From JANXLS01 sp035308565 (GTDB lineage: Bacteria; Planctomycetota; SZUA-567; H5-PLA8), in contig DATGGK010000124.1 of the NCBI GenBank assembly GCA_035308565.1, positions 13,994-77,993 on the forward strand: 64,000 nt of DNA, given 5' to 3'. Position numbers and translations under genes: made by a program. This document shows, piece by piece, positions 16,088-24,941 of the stretch (its first letter is position 1; each line of letters begins with the position of its first letter). Under the pieces are notes generated by a model. The model had not been told where the DNA came from. It saw nothing but the letters and a program-made list of their open reading frames with translations, and searched no databases.

Positions 16088-18310
16088 ATGAACAACCCTT
16101 CCGACCCCACCTCCATCATCGCCACCAGCGAAGCCCAGCGCCTCACCGCGTTGGCCGCGCAGGCCAACGCGGACGGTTCGCACATCGGGCCGTACAAAAT
16201 TCTGCAGGAGCTTGGCGAGGGCGGCATGGGCACGGTTTACCTCGCCGAGCAGATTGAGCCCGTGAAGCGCAGAGTGGCGCTCAAAATCATCAAGTCCGGT
16301 TTGGCGACCGGCTACGTGATCGCGCGGTTCGACATTGAGAGGCAGGCGCTCGCGATGATGGATCATCCCAACATCGCCAAAGTGCTGGACGCCGGGACCA
16401 CGCAAGACGGCCAGCCGTACTTCGTGATGGAACTCGTCAGCGGCGTGCCGATCACGAAATACTGCGACAATTTGCAACTGCCGTTGCGCGCGCGGCTCGA
16501 ATTGTTCATCCCGGTCTGCTACGCGATTCAGCATGCGCACCAGAAAGGCATCATTCACCGCGACATCAAACCGTCGAACGTGCTCGTGGCCATGCAGGAC
16601 GGCAAACCCGTGCCGAAAGTCATCGACTTCGGCGTGGCCAAAGCGGTGAATCAAAAACTGACCGACGCCACGATGTACACGCAGCTTGGCGTGATTATCG
16701 GCACGCTGGAATATATGTCGCCGGAGCAGGCAGAGATGAGCGCGCTGGGGATCGATTCGCGCAGCGACATTTATTCGCTCGGCGCGATGCTCTACGAATT
16801 GCTCACCGGCACCACGCCCTTTGACCGCCGGACGATGAAAGACGCAACGATCGTTGAGATGCTGCGGCTGATCCGCGAAGTCGAGCCGCCCAAACCCAGC
16901 ACGCGCATCTCGTCATGCCCGGACACGCTGCACGATACTGCCGTCAAACGCAAGATCGAACCCACGCGGCTCGTCCAATCGGTCAGCGGCGAACTGGATT
17001 GGATCGTCATGCGCGCGCTCGACAAAGACCGCACGCGCCGCTACGACTCCGCCAGCGGATTGGCGCGCGACATCGAACGGTATCTGGCCGACGAGCCGGT
17101 CGAAGCGTGTCCGCCGACCAGTTGGTATCGCTTCAAGAAAATGGCGCGGCGCAACAAAGGCCTTCTGGCCGCGTGCGCGGCCATCGCCATCATTTTGATC
17201 GCCGCAACGGCGACCAGCATTTCGTTCGCACTCCGAGCCACCGCCGCGGAAAAAGCCGCACAGGCCGCCTTGAACGAACAACGCCGCCTGTCGCTTGAAG
17301 CCGACGTGAAGAACGCTGAGGCCGACGACGAAAAAGGCGAATCGGCGAAGATCATTCAAGCTGTCGAGCCGTACCTTGCCGACGACTTGCTCGCCAATTA
17401 CCCCGCATTCGCTAAAGCCAAACAGTTGGTCGAAAAGGCGCGCGACGGTTACCAGCGCTTCGCCGCGCTCCAGGCAAAAGTGAATGCGCGGGATAAAGGC
17501 GTGTCGCTTGATTTGGGGCACGGCGTGATGCTGGAACTGATCTTGATTCCGAACGGCAAATTCGACATGGGCGGCACGAAGAACGCCAACGAATCGCCGC
17601 GCCATCCGGTCGAAATCTCAAATCCATTTTACATGAGCAAATACGCGGTGACGCAGGAGCAGTACGAGGCGCTCACCGGCGCGGCACCGAGTCCGTTCAA
17701 AGGAAAGAAAACGAATCCGGTCGAGTCCGTCAATTGGTTCGAGGCCGCGGCCTTTTGCGACAAGTTGAGCAAACAATCCGGGCCGGCCAAACTAGTTTTC
17801 GCGCTGCCCACCGAAGCGCAATGGGAATACGCCTGCCGCGCCGGCACAACGACGGAGTATTATTATGGCGACAACGAAAAGGAATTAACCAAGCACGCCT
17901 GGTTTGCAACGTTGGATAAGTTCGCCTGGTTCGCCGCGAGCGGAGGCATCATCCCAGCCGGCGACGTCAATTCCGGCCCTCAGCCCGTGGGATTGAAACT
18001 CGCGAATCCATTCGGCTTGTTCGACATGCACGGCAATGTGCTTCAATGGTGCCAGGATTGGTACGACGAAAATTACTACAGCAACTCGCCTCGCAAAGAC
18101 CCGCCAGGCCCGAAAGACGGCGTACTTGAAAAAACGATGAAAACCGAGTGCCGCGTGCTTCGCGGAGGTTCGTTCTTCGATGCCGCGTCGTTTTGCCGCA
18201 GCGCCTGCCGCCGCTGGAACGCGCCGGTCAATCGCAGCACCAGCATCGGTTTTCGGATTGTGTTGTTGCTGGACGTTGAAACAACGAATCGCACGAATCT
18301 TCACGAATAG
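16088..18310 (+). CDS. Ser/Thr protein kinase with C-terminal SUMF1 (FGE-like) domain
   Basis: A 740-residue membrane kinase. The kinase domain covers ~35-340, with glycine loop GEGGMG (43-48), VALKIIKSG, catalytic HRDIKPSN (~157) and IDFGVAKA. A membrane helix (LLAACAAIAIILIAATATS) spans ~358-381. Residues ~382-415 may be coiled coil (EKAAQAALNEQRRL). A formylglycine-generating-enzyme-like SUMF1 domain follows from ~472: GKFDMGGTKNANESPRHPVE, KYAVTQEQYEAL, and LRGGSFFDAASFCRSACRR at the end. Kinase-SUMF1 fusions are frequent in Planctomycetes. The SUMF1 part probably faces the periplasm; whether it oxidises cysteines or only binds ligands is unknown. The ATG at 16088 fits the promoter and the MNNPSD start. 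Confidence 0.9.
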   Translation: MNNPSDPTSIIATSEAQRLTALAAQANADGSHIGPYKILQELGEGGMGTVYLAEQIEPVKRRVALKIIKSGLATGYVIARFDIERQALAMMDHPNIAKVLDAGTTQDGQPYFVMELVSGVPITKYCDNLQLPLRARLELFIPVCYAIQHAHQKGIIHRDIKPSNVLVAMQDGKPVPKVIDFGVAKAVNQKLTDATMYTQLGVIIGTLEYMSPEQAEMSALGIDSRSDIYSLGAMLYELLTGTTPFDRRTMKDATIVEMLRLIREVEPPKPSTRISSCPDTLHDTAVKRKIEPTRLVQSVSGELDWIVMRALDKDRTRRYDSASGLARDIERYLADEPVEACPPTSWYRFKKMARRNKGLLAACAAIAIILIAATATSISFALRATAAEKAAQAALNEQRRLSLEADVKNAEADDEKGESAKIIQAVEPYLADDLLANYPAFAKAKQLVEKARDGYQRFAALQAKVNARDKGVSLDLGHGVMLELILIPNGKFDMGGTKNANESPRHPVEISNPFYMSKYAVTQEQYEALTGAAPSPFKGKKTNPVESVNWFEAAAFCDKLSKQSGPAKLVFALPTEAQWEYACRAGTTTEYYYGDNEKELTKHAWFATLDKFAWFAASGGIIPAGDVNSGPQPVGLKLANPFGLFDMHGNVLQWCQDWYDENYYSNSPRKDPPGPKDGVLEKTMKTECRVLRGGSFFDAASFCRSACRRWNAPVNRSTSIGFRIVLLLDVETTNRTNLHE

Positions 18311-18365
18311 GGTTGAGGAAAAATGCAGTTAGCGGTGGAGCGGCGGAGGCTGCGCGAATAGCACT

Positions 18366-18851
18366 CTAACGCGAGCCTTTGATGACGGCAATCAAGAATA
18401 GCGGAACAATCGCCGTGGCAAAACAGATTCCTCCTGAATCGGCAATGAAGTACAGCAAAGACAGAAACGCAACGGCAACTATGCAGCCAGCCATTGACCC
18501 GGCAAAGACGGATGCGGCCTGATTGAATCGCCCGGGCAGCTGTTCGGTGCGCATGAGTTTGCCTTCAAGCAGGCCCCACACGGCACCTACACATTGTCCG
18601 CTGACCACGCCCAACGCGAACAGCCACGCGCTCAATTTATCGATGCTCAGCGTCGAAAGATAGCGTATCAACAGGAACGACGGCACGAGACCCAGCATGC
18701 CGGCCCAGATATCGGTGATGTAAAAATTAATTGGGCGCCGGCACGTGCGAAAGGAACACTTCAAAATGTGGATCGCCAAAAGCGCTACACACGCCAGGCC
18801 CAGACACGCGGCGAGGTCTATGGCCGTGAAATCCGCCGAGGTCGGTCGCAT
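18366..18851 (-). CDS. Hypothetical integral membrane protein
   Basis: A 161-residue protein with four likely membrane helices, at ~10-30 (IDLAACLGLACVALLAIHIL), ~48-65, ~75-95 (LFALGVVSGQCVGAVWGLLE) and ~118-155 (SMAGCIVAVAFLSLLYFIAD). No family recognised. It is 21 bases downstream of rpe on the same strand, so it may be co-transcribed. It converges on the kinase gene. Confidence 0.6.
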   Translation of the reverse strand: MRPTSADFTAIDLAACLGLACVALLAIHILKCSFRTCRRPINFYITDIWAGMLGLVPSFLLIRYLSTLSIDKLSAWLFALGVVSGQCVGAVWGLLEGKLMRTEQLPGRFNQAASVFAGSMAGCIVAVAFLSLLYFIADSGGICFATAIVPLFLIAVIKGSR

Positions 18852-18872
18852 GGCGCGGAGTCTCCGGTGGAA

Positions 18873-19517
18873 TTACGCGCCGCGCAGTTCGCGAATCGCG
18901 GTCGCGTAATCGCCGGATTTGAAAATCGACGTCGCCGCCACGATCACCTGCGCGCCGGCGTCGCGCACGGCCTGCGCGTTTTGAGGCGTCACGCCGCCGT
19001 CGATTTCGAGCAGCAGATTCTCACCGAAAAGCTTGCGCGCTTCGGCATATTTCGGCAAGCACTCCGTAATCATCTTCTGCCCGCTGAAACCAGGGTTGAC
19101 GGTCATGACCAGCAGCATCTCGATTTGCGAAATGTAATCGCTCGCCGCCGAAACCGGCGTGGCCGGCTTGAGCGCAATCGAAGGCTTGACGCCGCATTTG
19201 CGGATCAAATCCAGCGCGCCGTGAATGTCGCCGTTGGCTTCCGGGTGAATCGTGATCGACGCCGCGCCGGCTTTCGCAAACGCTTCAACGTAGCGTTCGG
19301 GCTTCTGGATCATCAAATGGCAATCCAGCGGCAATCGCGTGAGCCGCTTGATCGCCTCGACGATGAACGGCCCGAGCGTGATGTTGGGCACAAAATCGCC
19401 GTCCATCACATCGACGTGCAGCCAGTCGGCGCCCGCGGCCTCGACGGCCTGCAGTTCGTCTTTGAGGCGCGTGAAATCCGCGGAGATGACGGACGGGGCG
19501 ATGAGCGGAGTTTTCAT
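18873..19517 (-). CDS. rpe: Ribulose-phosphate 3-epimerase
   Basis: Interconverts ribulose-5-phosphate and xylulose-5-phosphate in the pentose phosphate pathway. The ~214-residue TIM barrel has the family signature: APSVISADFTRLKDEL, WLHVDVMDGDFVPNITLGP (metal His and Asp), DCHLMIQKPERYVEAF, TVNPGFSGQKMI and LLEIDGGVTPQNA, then AGAQVIVAATSIFKSGD. I prefer the ATG at 19517 to the TTG two codons earlier because AAGG is well spaced from it. Confidence 0.95.
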   Translation of the reverse strand: MKTPLIAPSVISADFTRLKDELQAVEAAGADWLHVDVMDGDFVPNITLGPFIVEAIKRLTRLPLDCHLMIQKPERYVEAFAKAGAASITIHPEANGDIHGALDLIRKCGVKPSIALKPATPVSAASDYISQIEMLLVMTVNPGFSGQKMITECLPKYAEARKLFGENLLLEIDGGVTPQNAQAVRDAGAQVIVAATSIFKSGDYATAIRELRGA

Positions 19518-19713
19518 GGGCAACCTTGAGTTCGTTTGTTTACGACATGCTACTCAAAACGCTGCCAATTTGAAATTTGATTTATTTTTTGAGTGCAATA
19601 GGAGGCGTGATTGAATCTCAACACGCTTAAAAAAATCGGGGCAAACTCCCGTTCGCCCCGTATCCAACCGTCTTCATTTTTCTTTGCGCCTTCGCGCCTT
19701 TGCGTGAGAAGAA

Positions 19714-21762
19714 TTACTTTCCCAAAATCGTCTTCGCAATCCCCTCGCCGTCAATCCCGACGCTCGCCAACTGCCACTTGCGCGGGCCGTGCTGGACCCA
19801 TTCGTCGGGAATGCCGAGGCGCTTGATTTTGCGCGTGTCGAGGCCCAGTTCGCAGGCCGTTTCCAGCGCGGCGGTGCCGAAGCCGTTTTGCAACTGGTGG
19901 TCTTCGACCGTGATCACGCGCTCGTGAGTGTTGACAAGTTCAGTCAGCAGTGCCTTGTCGAACGGCTTGCAGAAGCGTGCGTTGGCGACGGTGATCTTTT
20001 GGCCGGTCTGCTTTTCGACTATGTCGGCGGCGTCGAGCGCGCAGGCGACTTGGGAGCCATAAGCCAGCACCGCGACCGACCCCTCACCCCGGCCCTCTCC
20101 CCCAAGGGGAGAGGGAGAACAGCGGCGCAGGATTTCGCCTTTGCCCCATTCGATCGGTTGCAGCGTGGCGCTGAGCGGCGCGGCCGGGACGCTGTCGCGC
20201 GGATAGCGGATCGCGACGGCACGGCGCGCCTTCACGGCCCACGCCACCATCGCTTCGGCTTCGGGCTGATCTTTGGGCGCGCAAAGCGTGAAGAACGGAA
20301 ACGCACGCATGTACGCGATGTCGAAGACGCCGTTGTGTGTCGGCCCGTCGTCACCGACGACACCGGCGCGGTCGAGGCAGAGCACCACCGGCAAACCATC
20401 TTGCAGTGAAATCTCGTGCATGAGCTGATCGAGCGCGCGCTGCAGGAAGCTCGAATAAATGCATGCGACCGGATGCATGCCGGATTTTGCGAGCGCGGCG
20501 GCAAAACACACCGCGTGCTGTTCGCAGATGCCCACGTCGTAATAGCGTTTGGGGAAAACCTTTTGGAAATTCACGAGGCCGGTGCCTTCCGGCATCGCGG
20601 CGGTGATGGCGACGACTTTTTCGTCAGTCTTCGCGACGTTGATGATCGCCTCGCTGACCACTTTCGTGTAGGCCGGCGGAGTCGGCGCTGATTTTTTGAC
20701 CATCGCTTCGCTGCCCGCGACTTCGTAGGGCCTGGCGCCGTGCCACGTCACCGGGTCCTTCGCGGCCCACGGCAGGCCGTGGCCTTTTTTAGTGACGACG
20801 TGGAGCAGCTTGGGACCTTTGACGGTCTTCAATTCGGTCAGCCAGCGGATCAGCGAGTCGATATCGTGGCCGTCGATCGGGCCGTAATAGCGGAAGCCGA
20901 GGTCCATGAAGATCGAACCGGGCGCGTGCGCGGCGCGGCCCATGGCGTCAAACGTGTCGGAGGCGAAGCGTTCGATGTCTTTGCCGACGAACGGAATCTT
21001 TTCGATCAACTCTTTGCCGGCGTTTTTCACTTTGCGATAAAAATGCGTCGAACGAATGTTCGAACACGTCGCCGACAGCGCGCCGGTGGTCGGACTGATG
21101 GAGTGCTCGTTGTCATTCAGGATCACCAGCATGTCTTCTTTAATGTCGCCGGCATGATTAAGCGCTTCGAAGACCAGCCCCGCGGTCATCGCGCCGTCGC
21201 CGACAACAGCCACTGCAAACGAGTCTTTCTTCTGCGCATGATCGCCGACGGCCAGACCCAGCGTCGAACTGACGGCGCAGCCGGCGTGAGCGGTCATGAA
21301 CAGATCGTAGGCGCTTTCGTGAGGATTGGGGTAGCCGGAGATGCCGCCCTTCTGGCGCAGCGTGTGGAAGCGGTTGTAACGGCCCGTCAGCATTTTGTGC
21401 GCGTAGACTTGATGGCCCACGTCGAACACCAAGCGGTCCTTCTTGAAATCGAAGACGCGGTGCAGCGCAATGGTCAATTCGGTGACGCCGAGATTGGAGG
21501 CGAGATGCCCGCCGGTCACCTGCACGGTCGAGTTGATCTTCTCGCGGATTTCAGCCGCCAGTTCCGGCAGGTATTCCAGCGGAATTCGCTTCACATCCTC
21601 CGGGCCAGTGATGTTTGGGAGAAATGGGCGCGGGATGGCGCACGCGATGATCGGACGTTCGGCGCCCATGACCGCGCCGGCTTTGAGCGCGACGGCTTCG
21701 AGCGGCTTGAGAATCCGCTCGGATGTGGCATTGGGCTTCGCCGAAATGGCTTGATCACTCAT
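19714..21762 (-). CDS. dxs: 1-deoxy-D-xylulose-5-phosphate synthase
   Basis: Makes DXP from pyruvate and glyceraldehyde-3-phosphate, the first step of the MEP isoprenoid pathway; TPP-dependent. The ~682-residue product has all landmarks: GGHLASNLGVTELTIALH, the TPP motif VVGDGAMTAGLVFEALNHAG, LGFRYYGPIDGHD, and the C-terminal transketolase part with DRAGVVGDDGPTHNGVFDI. An unusual ~15-residue insert, RRCSPSPLGGEGRGEG, sits before the conserved VAVLAYGS. It is encoded by a palindromic repeat (20080-20116) that also occurs at 22693. The ATG at 21762 follows GGAGAAGAG. It is the last gene of xseB-ispA-dxs, 24 bases after ispA. Confidence 0.95.
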   Translation of the reverse strand: MSDQAISAKPNATSERILKPLEAVALKAGAVMGAERPIIACAIPRPFLPNITGPEDVKRIPLEYLPELAAEIREKINSTVQVTGGHLASNLGVTELTIALHRVFDFKKDRLVFDVGHQVYAHKMLTGRYNRFHTLRQKGGISGYPNPHESAYDLFMTAHAGCAVSSTLGLAVGDHAQKKDSFAVAVVGDGAMTAGLVFEALNHAGDIKEDMLVILNDNEHSISPTTGALSATCSNIRSTHFYRKVKNAGKELIEKIPFVGKDIERFASDTFDAMGRAAHAPGSIFMDLGFRYYGPIDGHDIDSLIRWLTELKTVKGPKLLHVVTKKGHGLPWAAKDPVTWHGARPYEVAGSEAMVKKSAPTPPAYTKVVSEAIINVAKTDEKVVAITAAMPEGTGLVNFQKVFPKRYYDVGICEQHAVCFAAALAKSGMHPVACIYSSFLQRALDQLMHEISLQDGLPVVLCLDRAGVVGDDGPTHNGVFDIAYMRAFPFFTLCAPKDQPEAEAMVAWAVKARRAVAIRYPRDSVPAAPLSATLQPIEWGKGEILRRCSPSPLGGEGRGEGSVAVLAYGSQVACALDAADIVEKQTGQKITVANARFCKPFDKALLTELVNTHERVITVEDHQLQNGFGTAALETACELGLDTRKIKRLGIPDEWVQHGPRKWQLASVGIDGEGIAKTILGK
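20080..20116 (-). repeat. Palindromic repeat in frame within dxs
   Basis: On the minus strand it reads CCCTCTCCCCTTGGGGGAGA and continues GGGCCGGGGTGAGGG. The hairpin core is CTCTCCC(C)TTGGGGGAGAG. It is the exact reverse complement of the copy at 22693-22730. It adds Ser/Pro/Gly/Glu-rich residues to Dxs without breaking the frame. Confidence 0.85.
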
Positions 21763-21786
21763 GGTCTCTTCTCCGCGATCCAAAAT

Positions 21787-22803
21787 CTAGGACTGCCTTT
21801 CGAGCACAAACCGGCCTAACGCTTCAAGAGTCTTTGACTTCGGACCAAAGATTTTGAGCGAATCAAATGCAATGCCAGCCAGTTTGTTAGCTTCCGTTTT
21901 CGATTTTTCGACACCAAGCACCGCCGGATAGGTCGCCTTGCCGGACTTGGCGTCCTTCCCGGGGGTTTTGCCCAATGCTTCTGGAGTCGAAGTGAGGTCT
22001 AATATATCATCGACAATCTGAAACGCCAGCCCAATATTTTTCCCGTACGCCGCGAGGTGCTCAATTTCCGTTTGCCCGGAACCCGACGCCAGCGCGCCGG
22101 CTTCGCAGCATGCCGCGATCAGCGCCGCCGTTTTCCAACGATGAATGGCGCGAACCGATTCAAGTGTCGCGGTTTTGCCCTCGCCTTCCATGTCGAGCAC
22201 TTGCCCGCCAACCATGCCAAAAGTGCCCACGCCCTTGGCGACTGAGCGCACCAGTGCAGCGGCGGTGGAAGGCTTGGCATTAATGGTGAGCACTTCGAAC
22301 GCGTAAGTCAGCAGGGCATCGCCCGCGAGAATCGCCATCGCTTCGCCGAAGACCTTGTGATTGGTCGGCCGACCGCGCCGTAGATCGTCATCGTCCATCG
22401 CTGGAAGATCATCGTGGATGAGGGAATACGTGTGGATCATCTCCACCGCGCACGCCGCCGGCAGCGCCTCTTCGACGCTTCCGCCGACCGCCTCCGCCGC
22501 AGCCAGCACCAGCGCCGGCCGCAAGCGTTTGCCGCCCGCGAAGATCGAATAGCGCATGGCTTTGTGGACGGTGCCGGGACAGACCGCTTCGGTCGGCAGC
22601 AACTCATCGAGCTTGCGGTCCACCAATTCGCGCGACTTTTCGAGGAACGCCTTGGCGATGGCCACGTGACTCAGCGGCGGGCCACCGTCGCTCTCCCTCT
22701 CCCCTTGGGGGAGAGGGCCGGGGTGAGGGGCCGTAGGCGGAATGCGCGGGCTGGAAGTTCTATTTCGCGACGCCAAACAGCGATCCTCCGGGGCCTGGTT
22801 CAT
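21787..22803 (-). CDS. ispA: Farnesyl/geranylgeranyl diphosphate synthase (short-chain polyprenyl synthase)
   Basis: Condenses IPP with allylic diphosphates. The catalytic body has both Asp-rich motifs, LIHDDLPAMDDDDLRRGRPT and FQIVDDILDLT, plus AMRYSIFAGGKRLRPALVLA. Two starts are possible. The ATG at 22803 has a strong AGGAG 5 bases upstream and overlaps the end of xseB by 44 bases, giving 338 residues. The GTG at 22665 gives 292 residues, the usual family length, but has a weak Shine-Dalgarno. If the ATG is used, a palindromic repeat (22693-22730) is translated as part of a disordered N-terminus (PHPGPLPQGERESDGG). I give the longer form. It is the middle gene of a classic xseB-ispA-dxs operon. 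Confidence 0.9.
   Translation of the reverse strand: MNQAPEDRCLASRNRTSSPRIPPTAPHPGPLPQGERESDGGPPLSHVAIAKAFLEKSRELVDRKLDELLPTEAVCPGTVHKAMRYSIFAGGKRLRPALVLAAAEAVGGSVEEALPAACAVEMIHTYSLIHDDLPAMDDDDLRRGRPTNHKVFGEAMAILAGDALLTYAFEVLTINAKPSTAAALVRSVAKGVGTFGMVGGQVLDMEGEGKTATLESVRAIHRWKTAALIAACCEAGALASGSGQTEIEHLAAYGKNIGLAFQIVDDILDLTSTPEALGKTPGKDAKSGKATYPAVLGVEKSKTEANKLAGIAFDSLKIFGPKSKTLEALGRFVLERQS
22693..22730 (+). repeat. Palindromic repeat at the 5' end of ispA
   Basis: Same 35-base unit as at 20080-20116 but inverted, 2.6 kb away; a diverged, interrupted third copy is at 29886-29942. It lies between the two possible ispA starts. Confidence 0.85.
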
Positions 22804-23215
22804 CCGGCTCCTGGAAGGGATCCTGCTCCGGAAGGTCTTGGCCCGATTTCGGTTCCGATATAGCCTGAGGCGCAACATTGTGCCGCGCAAGCGCTTCGCC
22901 GTCAACCATCTGCTTCCCGGATTTTTTGCGCGGCAAAGGTGGACCGGAGCTCCCGCTCCGTTCAGCGCTCGGACTGACCGCCGGCACGTCGCGCAAACCG
23001 ATCGCCCCGTCCACGCCCTGCACCAATACGCGAATGCGCTTCTCCGCTTGATCAAGAATCGCGTGGCAGCGCTTCAGTGAGCCGACGCCCTTTTCGAAAA
23101 GCGCCAAGCTCTCCTCAAGCGGCAATTCGCCCGCTTCGAGGCGTTCGACGGTGGCTTCAAGCTCCCGGAGGGAGTCTTCGAAGGAGGGGGAGGGGTCGGT
23201 AGGGGTGTTGTTCAA
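22760..23215 (-). CDS. xseB: Exodeoxyribonuclease VII small subunit with C-terminal extension
   Basis: The first ~65 residues are a standard XseB: SFEDSLRELEATVERLEAGE, then LPLEESLALFEKGVGSLKRC, pairing with XseA to degrade single-stranded DNA. Standard proteins end near residue 75-85, but this one runs to 151 with a low-complexity tail that includes SAERSGSSGPPLP, encoded by another palindrome (22945-22963). The start is a TTG at 23215, as no ATG precedes the homology; this is the least certain part. It is the first gene of xseB-ispA-dxs and overlaps the likely ispA start. Confidence 0.85.
   Translation of the reverse strand: MNNTPTDPSPSFEDSLRELEATVERLEAGELPLEESLALFEKGVGSLKRCHAILDQAEKRIRVLVQGVDGAIGLRDVPAVSPSAERSGSSGPPLPRKKSGKQMVDGEALARHNVAPQAISEPKSGQDLPEQDPFQEPDEPGPGGSLFGVAK
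22945..22963. repeat. CGGAGCTCCCGCTCCG palindrome within xseB
   Basis: CGGAGC-TCCC-GCTCCG followed by TTC. The same sequence occurs in non-coding DNA at 38373-38391, after the porin gene. Here it encodes part of the extra XseB tail, in frame. Confidence 0.7.
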
Positions 23216-23479
23216 GATATTGTGATGCGGACGATCCGCCTCTGCTCCAAAGTATCCGGCATCGGCAGCAGCCAGTCAACTAGCCTCACAAATTGCGGAT
23301 CGTTTTTCGCGCCAATAAAGCGGCTTTTTACGCCAAGGTCTTTTGAAGTTTTTGCAATTAGGTGCGTTCTTTTCAAAGGATTGGCGTGTTATACTATATA
23401 AGTAGCGCGCCGTGCGACATTCAAAACGGCCCCGAGTTCTCCGCATACGACCGAAAACTCCCTTGAGGAACCACTTGTG

Positions 23480-24778
23480 ATGAATCGATCTCTTCTTTTG
23501 GCTTGCATGAGCTTCGTGTTGGCGAGCGCCTTCGCCGGCGACAAACCCGACACGCCGCCGGTCGCCACCGAGATCAAACCGAAAGTGAGCGCCGATGGCC
23601 GTGACTGGCCCGGCATCTTCCGCAACATGGCTTCCGCCGACACTGTCGTGCGCGACGCGGCCGTCACCGATTTCCTGCAAGCGCTCGCGCCGCTGGCTGA
23701 AAAAACCAAGAAGCCCTACTTCGCCAAATTGATCGAGAACATCAATTCGAAGGACGCCAAAGTCCACGACGATGCCGCGTCTCGCGTCAAGCTCATCGGG
23801 CAAGTCCTGAGCGTGAACGACAAATCTTTCAAACCGCTGGTCGCCGGTCTGATGTCCGCCGAACCGGTCGTGCGCAACGAAAAACTCGAGTACATGTTCA
23901 AAGTCGTCGAGGAATCCTTGCAATCCGATCACGTCCGCGACTTGATCGAACAGCTTGGTTCTGAAAAGGAAGAAACGGTGAAAGCCGCCACGGCCGAACT
24001 CAAAACCATCGGCGGCGACGCTGCGGACGATCTCGCCAGCGCATTGGACGAAGAGAAAGTTCAAATCAAGAAAATCGCCGCGGACCTGCTTAAAGACATG
24101 GGCCCGGCCGCGAAGGATGCCGTCAACAGCCTGGTCTTCAAAATCAAAGACGGCGACGACAAGCTTGGCCGCAAGTACGCCGCGCAAGTTCTCGAAGCGC
24201 TCGGCCCCGATGCCGCCGAAGCCGTGGACGATCTGGTTTTGAGCCTTGACGACGACGATAAAGTCCTGCGCCGGATATGCGCCGACGTGCTGAAGAAAAT
24301 GGGCGCCGCCTACAAAGCCGCCGCTCCCGATCTGGTCAATTACCTCACCCACGACGACAAAGCCGTGCGCAAACTCGCCAGCGAACTGCTGCTCGCATTG
24401 GGCGCCGAAGCCAAAACCGGCACCAAGGACTTGATCGACGTGATCGACGAACCCGCGCCGGTGGTCCAGGCCAATGTGCCGCCGCCCGCCAATCCGCTCC
24501 CCGGAAACGACGCCGATTCGAAAGTCCGCGCCGCGAAAATCCTCGCCAGCATTGGCCCCGACGCCAAGGAGGCCCTGCCCGGCCTGAAAAAATTCTCTGA
24601 GGACAAAGACCCCGATCTCAAAGACGCCGTGAAAGAAGCCATCGACAAAATCACCGAAGGCAAACCCATCGACGACGTGATCAAAACCATTGTCATCACG
24701 CCGCCGCCGAATCCCAACGCCGCCGTCGCGCCGCCCAAGCAGCCCGCTCAAGAATCGAAGAACCAGGACAATTTTTAA
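23480..24778 (+). CDS. Exported HEAT-repeat protein
   Basis: A 432-residue protein with a signal peptide (residues 1-18, LASAFAG). From ~40 to ~400 there are successive ~38-residue helical repeats of HEAT/PBS-lyase type, such as LLKDMGPAAKDAVNSLVFKI, VLEALGPDAAEAVDDLVLSL and ASIGPDAKEALPGLKKF. A Pro/Ala-rich tail ends it. Such proteins are protein-binding scaffolds in the periplasm; the partner is unknown. The ATG at 23480 is preferred over the GTG just before it because GAGG lies ~11 bases upstream. A possible -10 (TATACT, ~23391) precedes it. Confidence 0.8.
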   Translation: MNRSLLLACMSFVLASAFAGDKPDTPPVATEIKPKVSADGRDWPGIFRNMASADTVVRDAAVTDFLQALAPLAEKTKKPYFAKLIENINSKDAKVHDDAASRVKLIGQVLSVNDKSFKPLVAGLMSAEPVVRNEKLEYMFKVVEESLQSDHVRDLIEQLGSEKEETVKAATAELKTIGGDAADDLASALDEEKVQIKKIAADLLKDMGPAAKDAVNSLVFKIKDGDDKLGRKYAAQVLEALGPDAAEAVDDLVLSLDDDDKVLRRICADVLKKMGAAYKAAAPDLVNYLTHDDKAVRKLASELLLALGAEAKTGTKDLIDVIDEPAPVVQANVPPPANPLPGNDADSKVRAAKILASIGPDAKEALPGLKKFSEDKDPDLKDAVKEAIDKITEGKPIDDVIKTIVITPPPNPNAAVAPPKQPAQESKNQDNF

Positions 24779-24941
24779 AGGTCAGGGTGGCCCACCCGCA
24801 GTCGCGGCTCGTGCCGGAAGCGGCGCGGAATCTGGAATGCGGCTTACTGGCGCGCGCATCATAAGCAACAAGAGAAATGCGCTGTTGAGCTTCTTCTCTA
24901 AAATCTGCTATAACATCGCCTCCACACCGGAGGGTCTCCGT

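Noticed and set aside
19611..19826. Small plus-strand gene after rpe
   Set aside because: TTG start, low-complexity Arg/Ser content and overlap with the end of dxs; no family resemblance.
23276..24751. Minus-strand frame of ~490 codons opposite the HEAT gene
   Set aside because: Gly/Phe/Val-rich shadow without motifs; the plus strand has a signal peptide and repeats.
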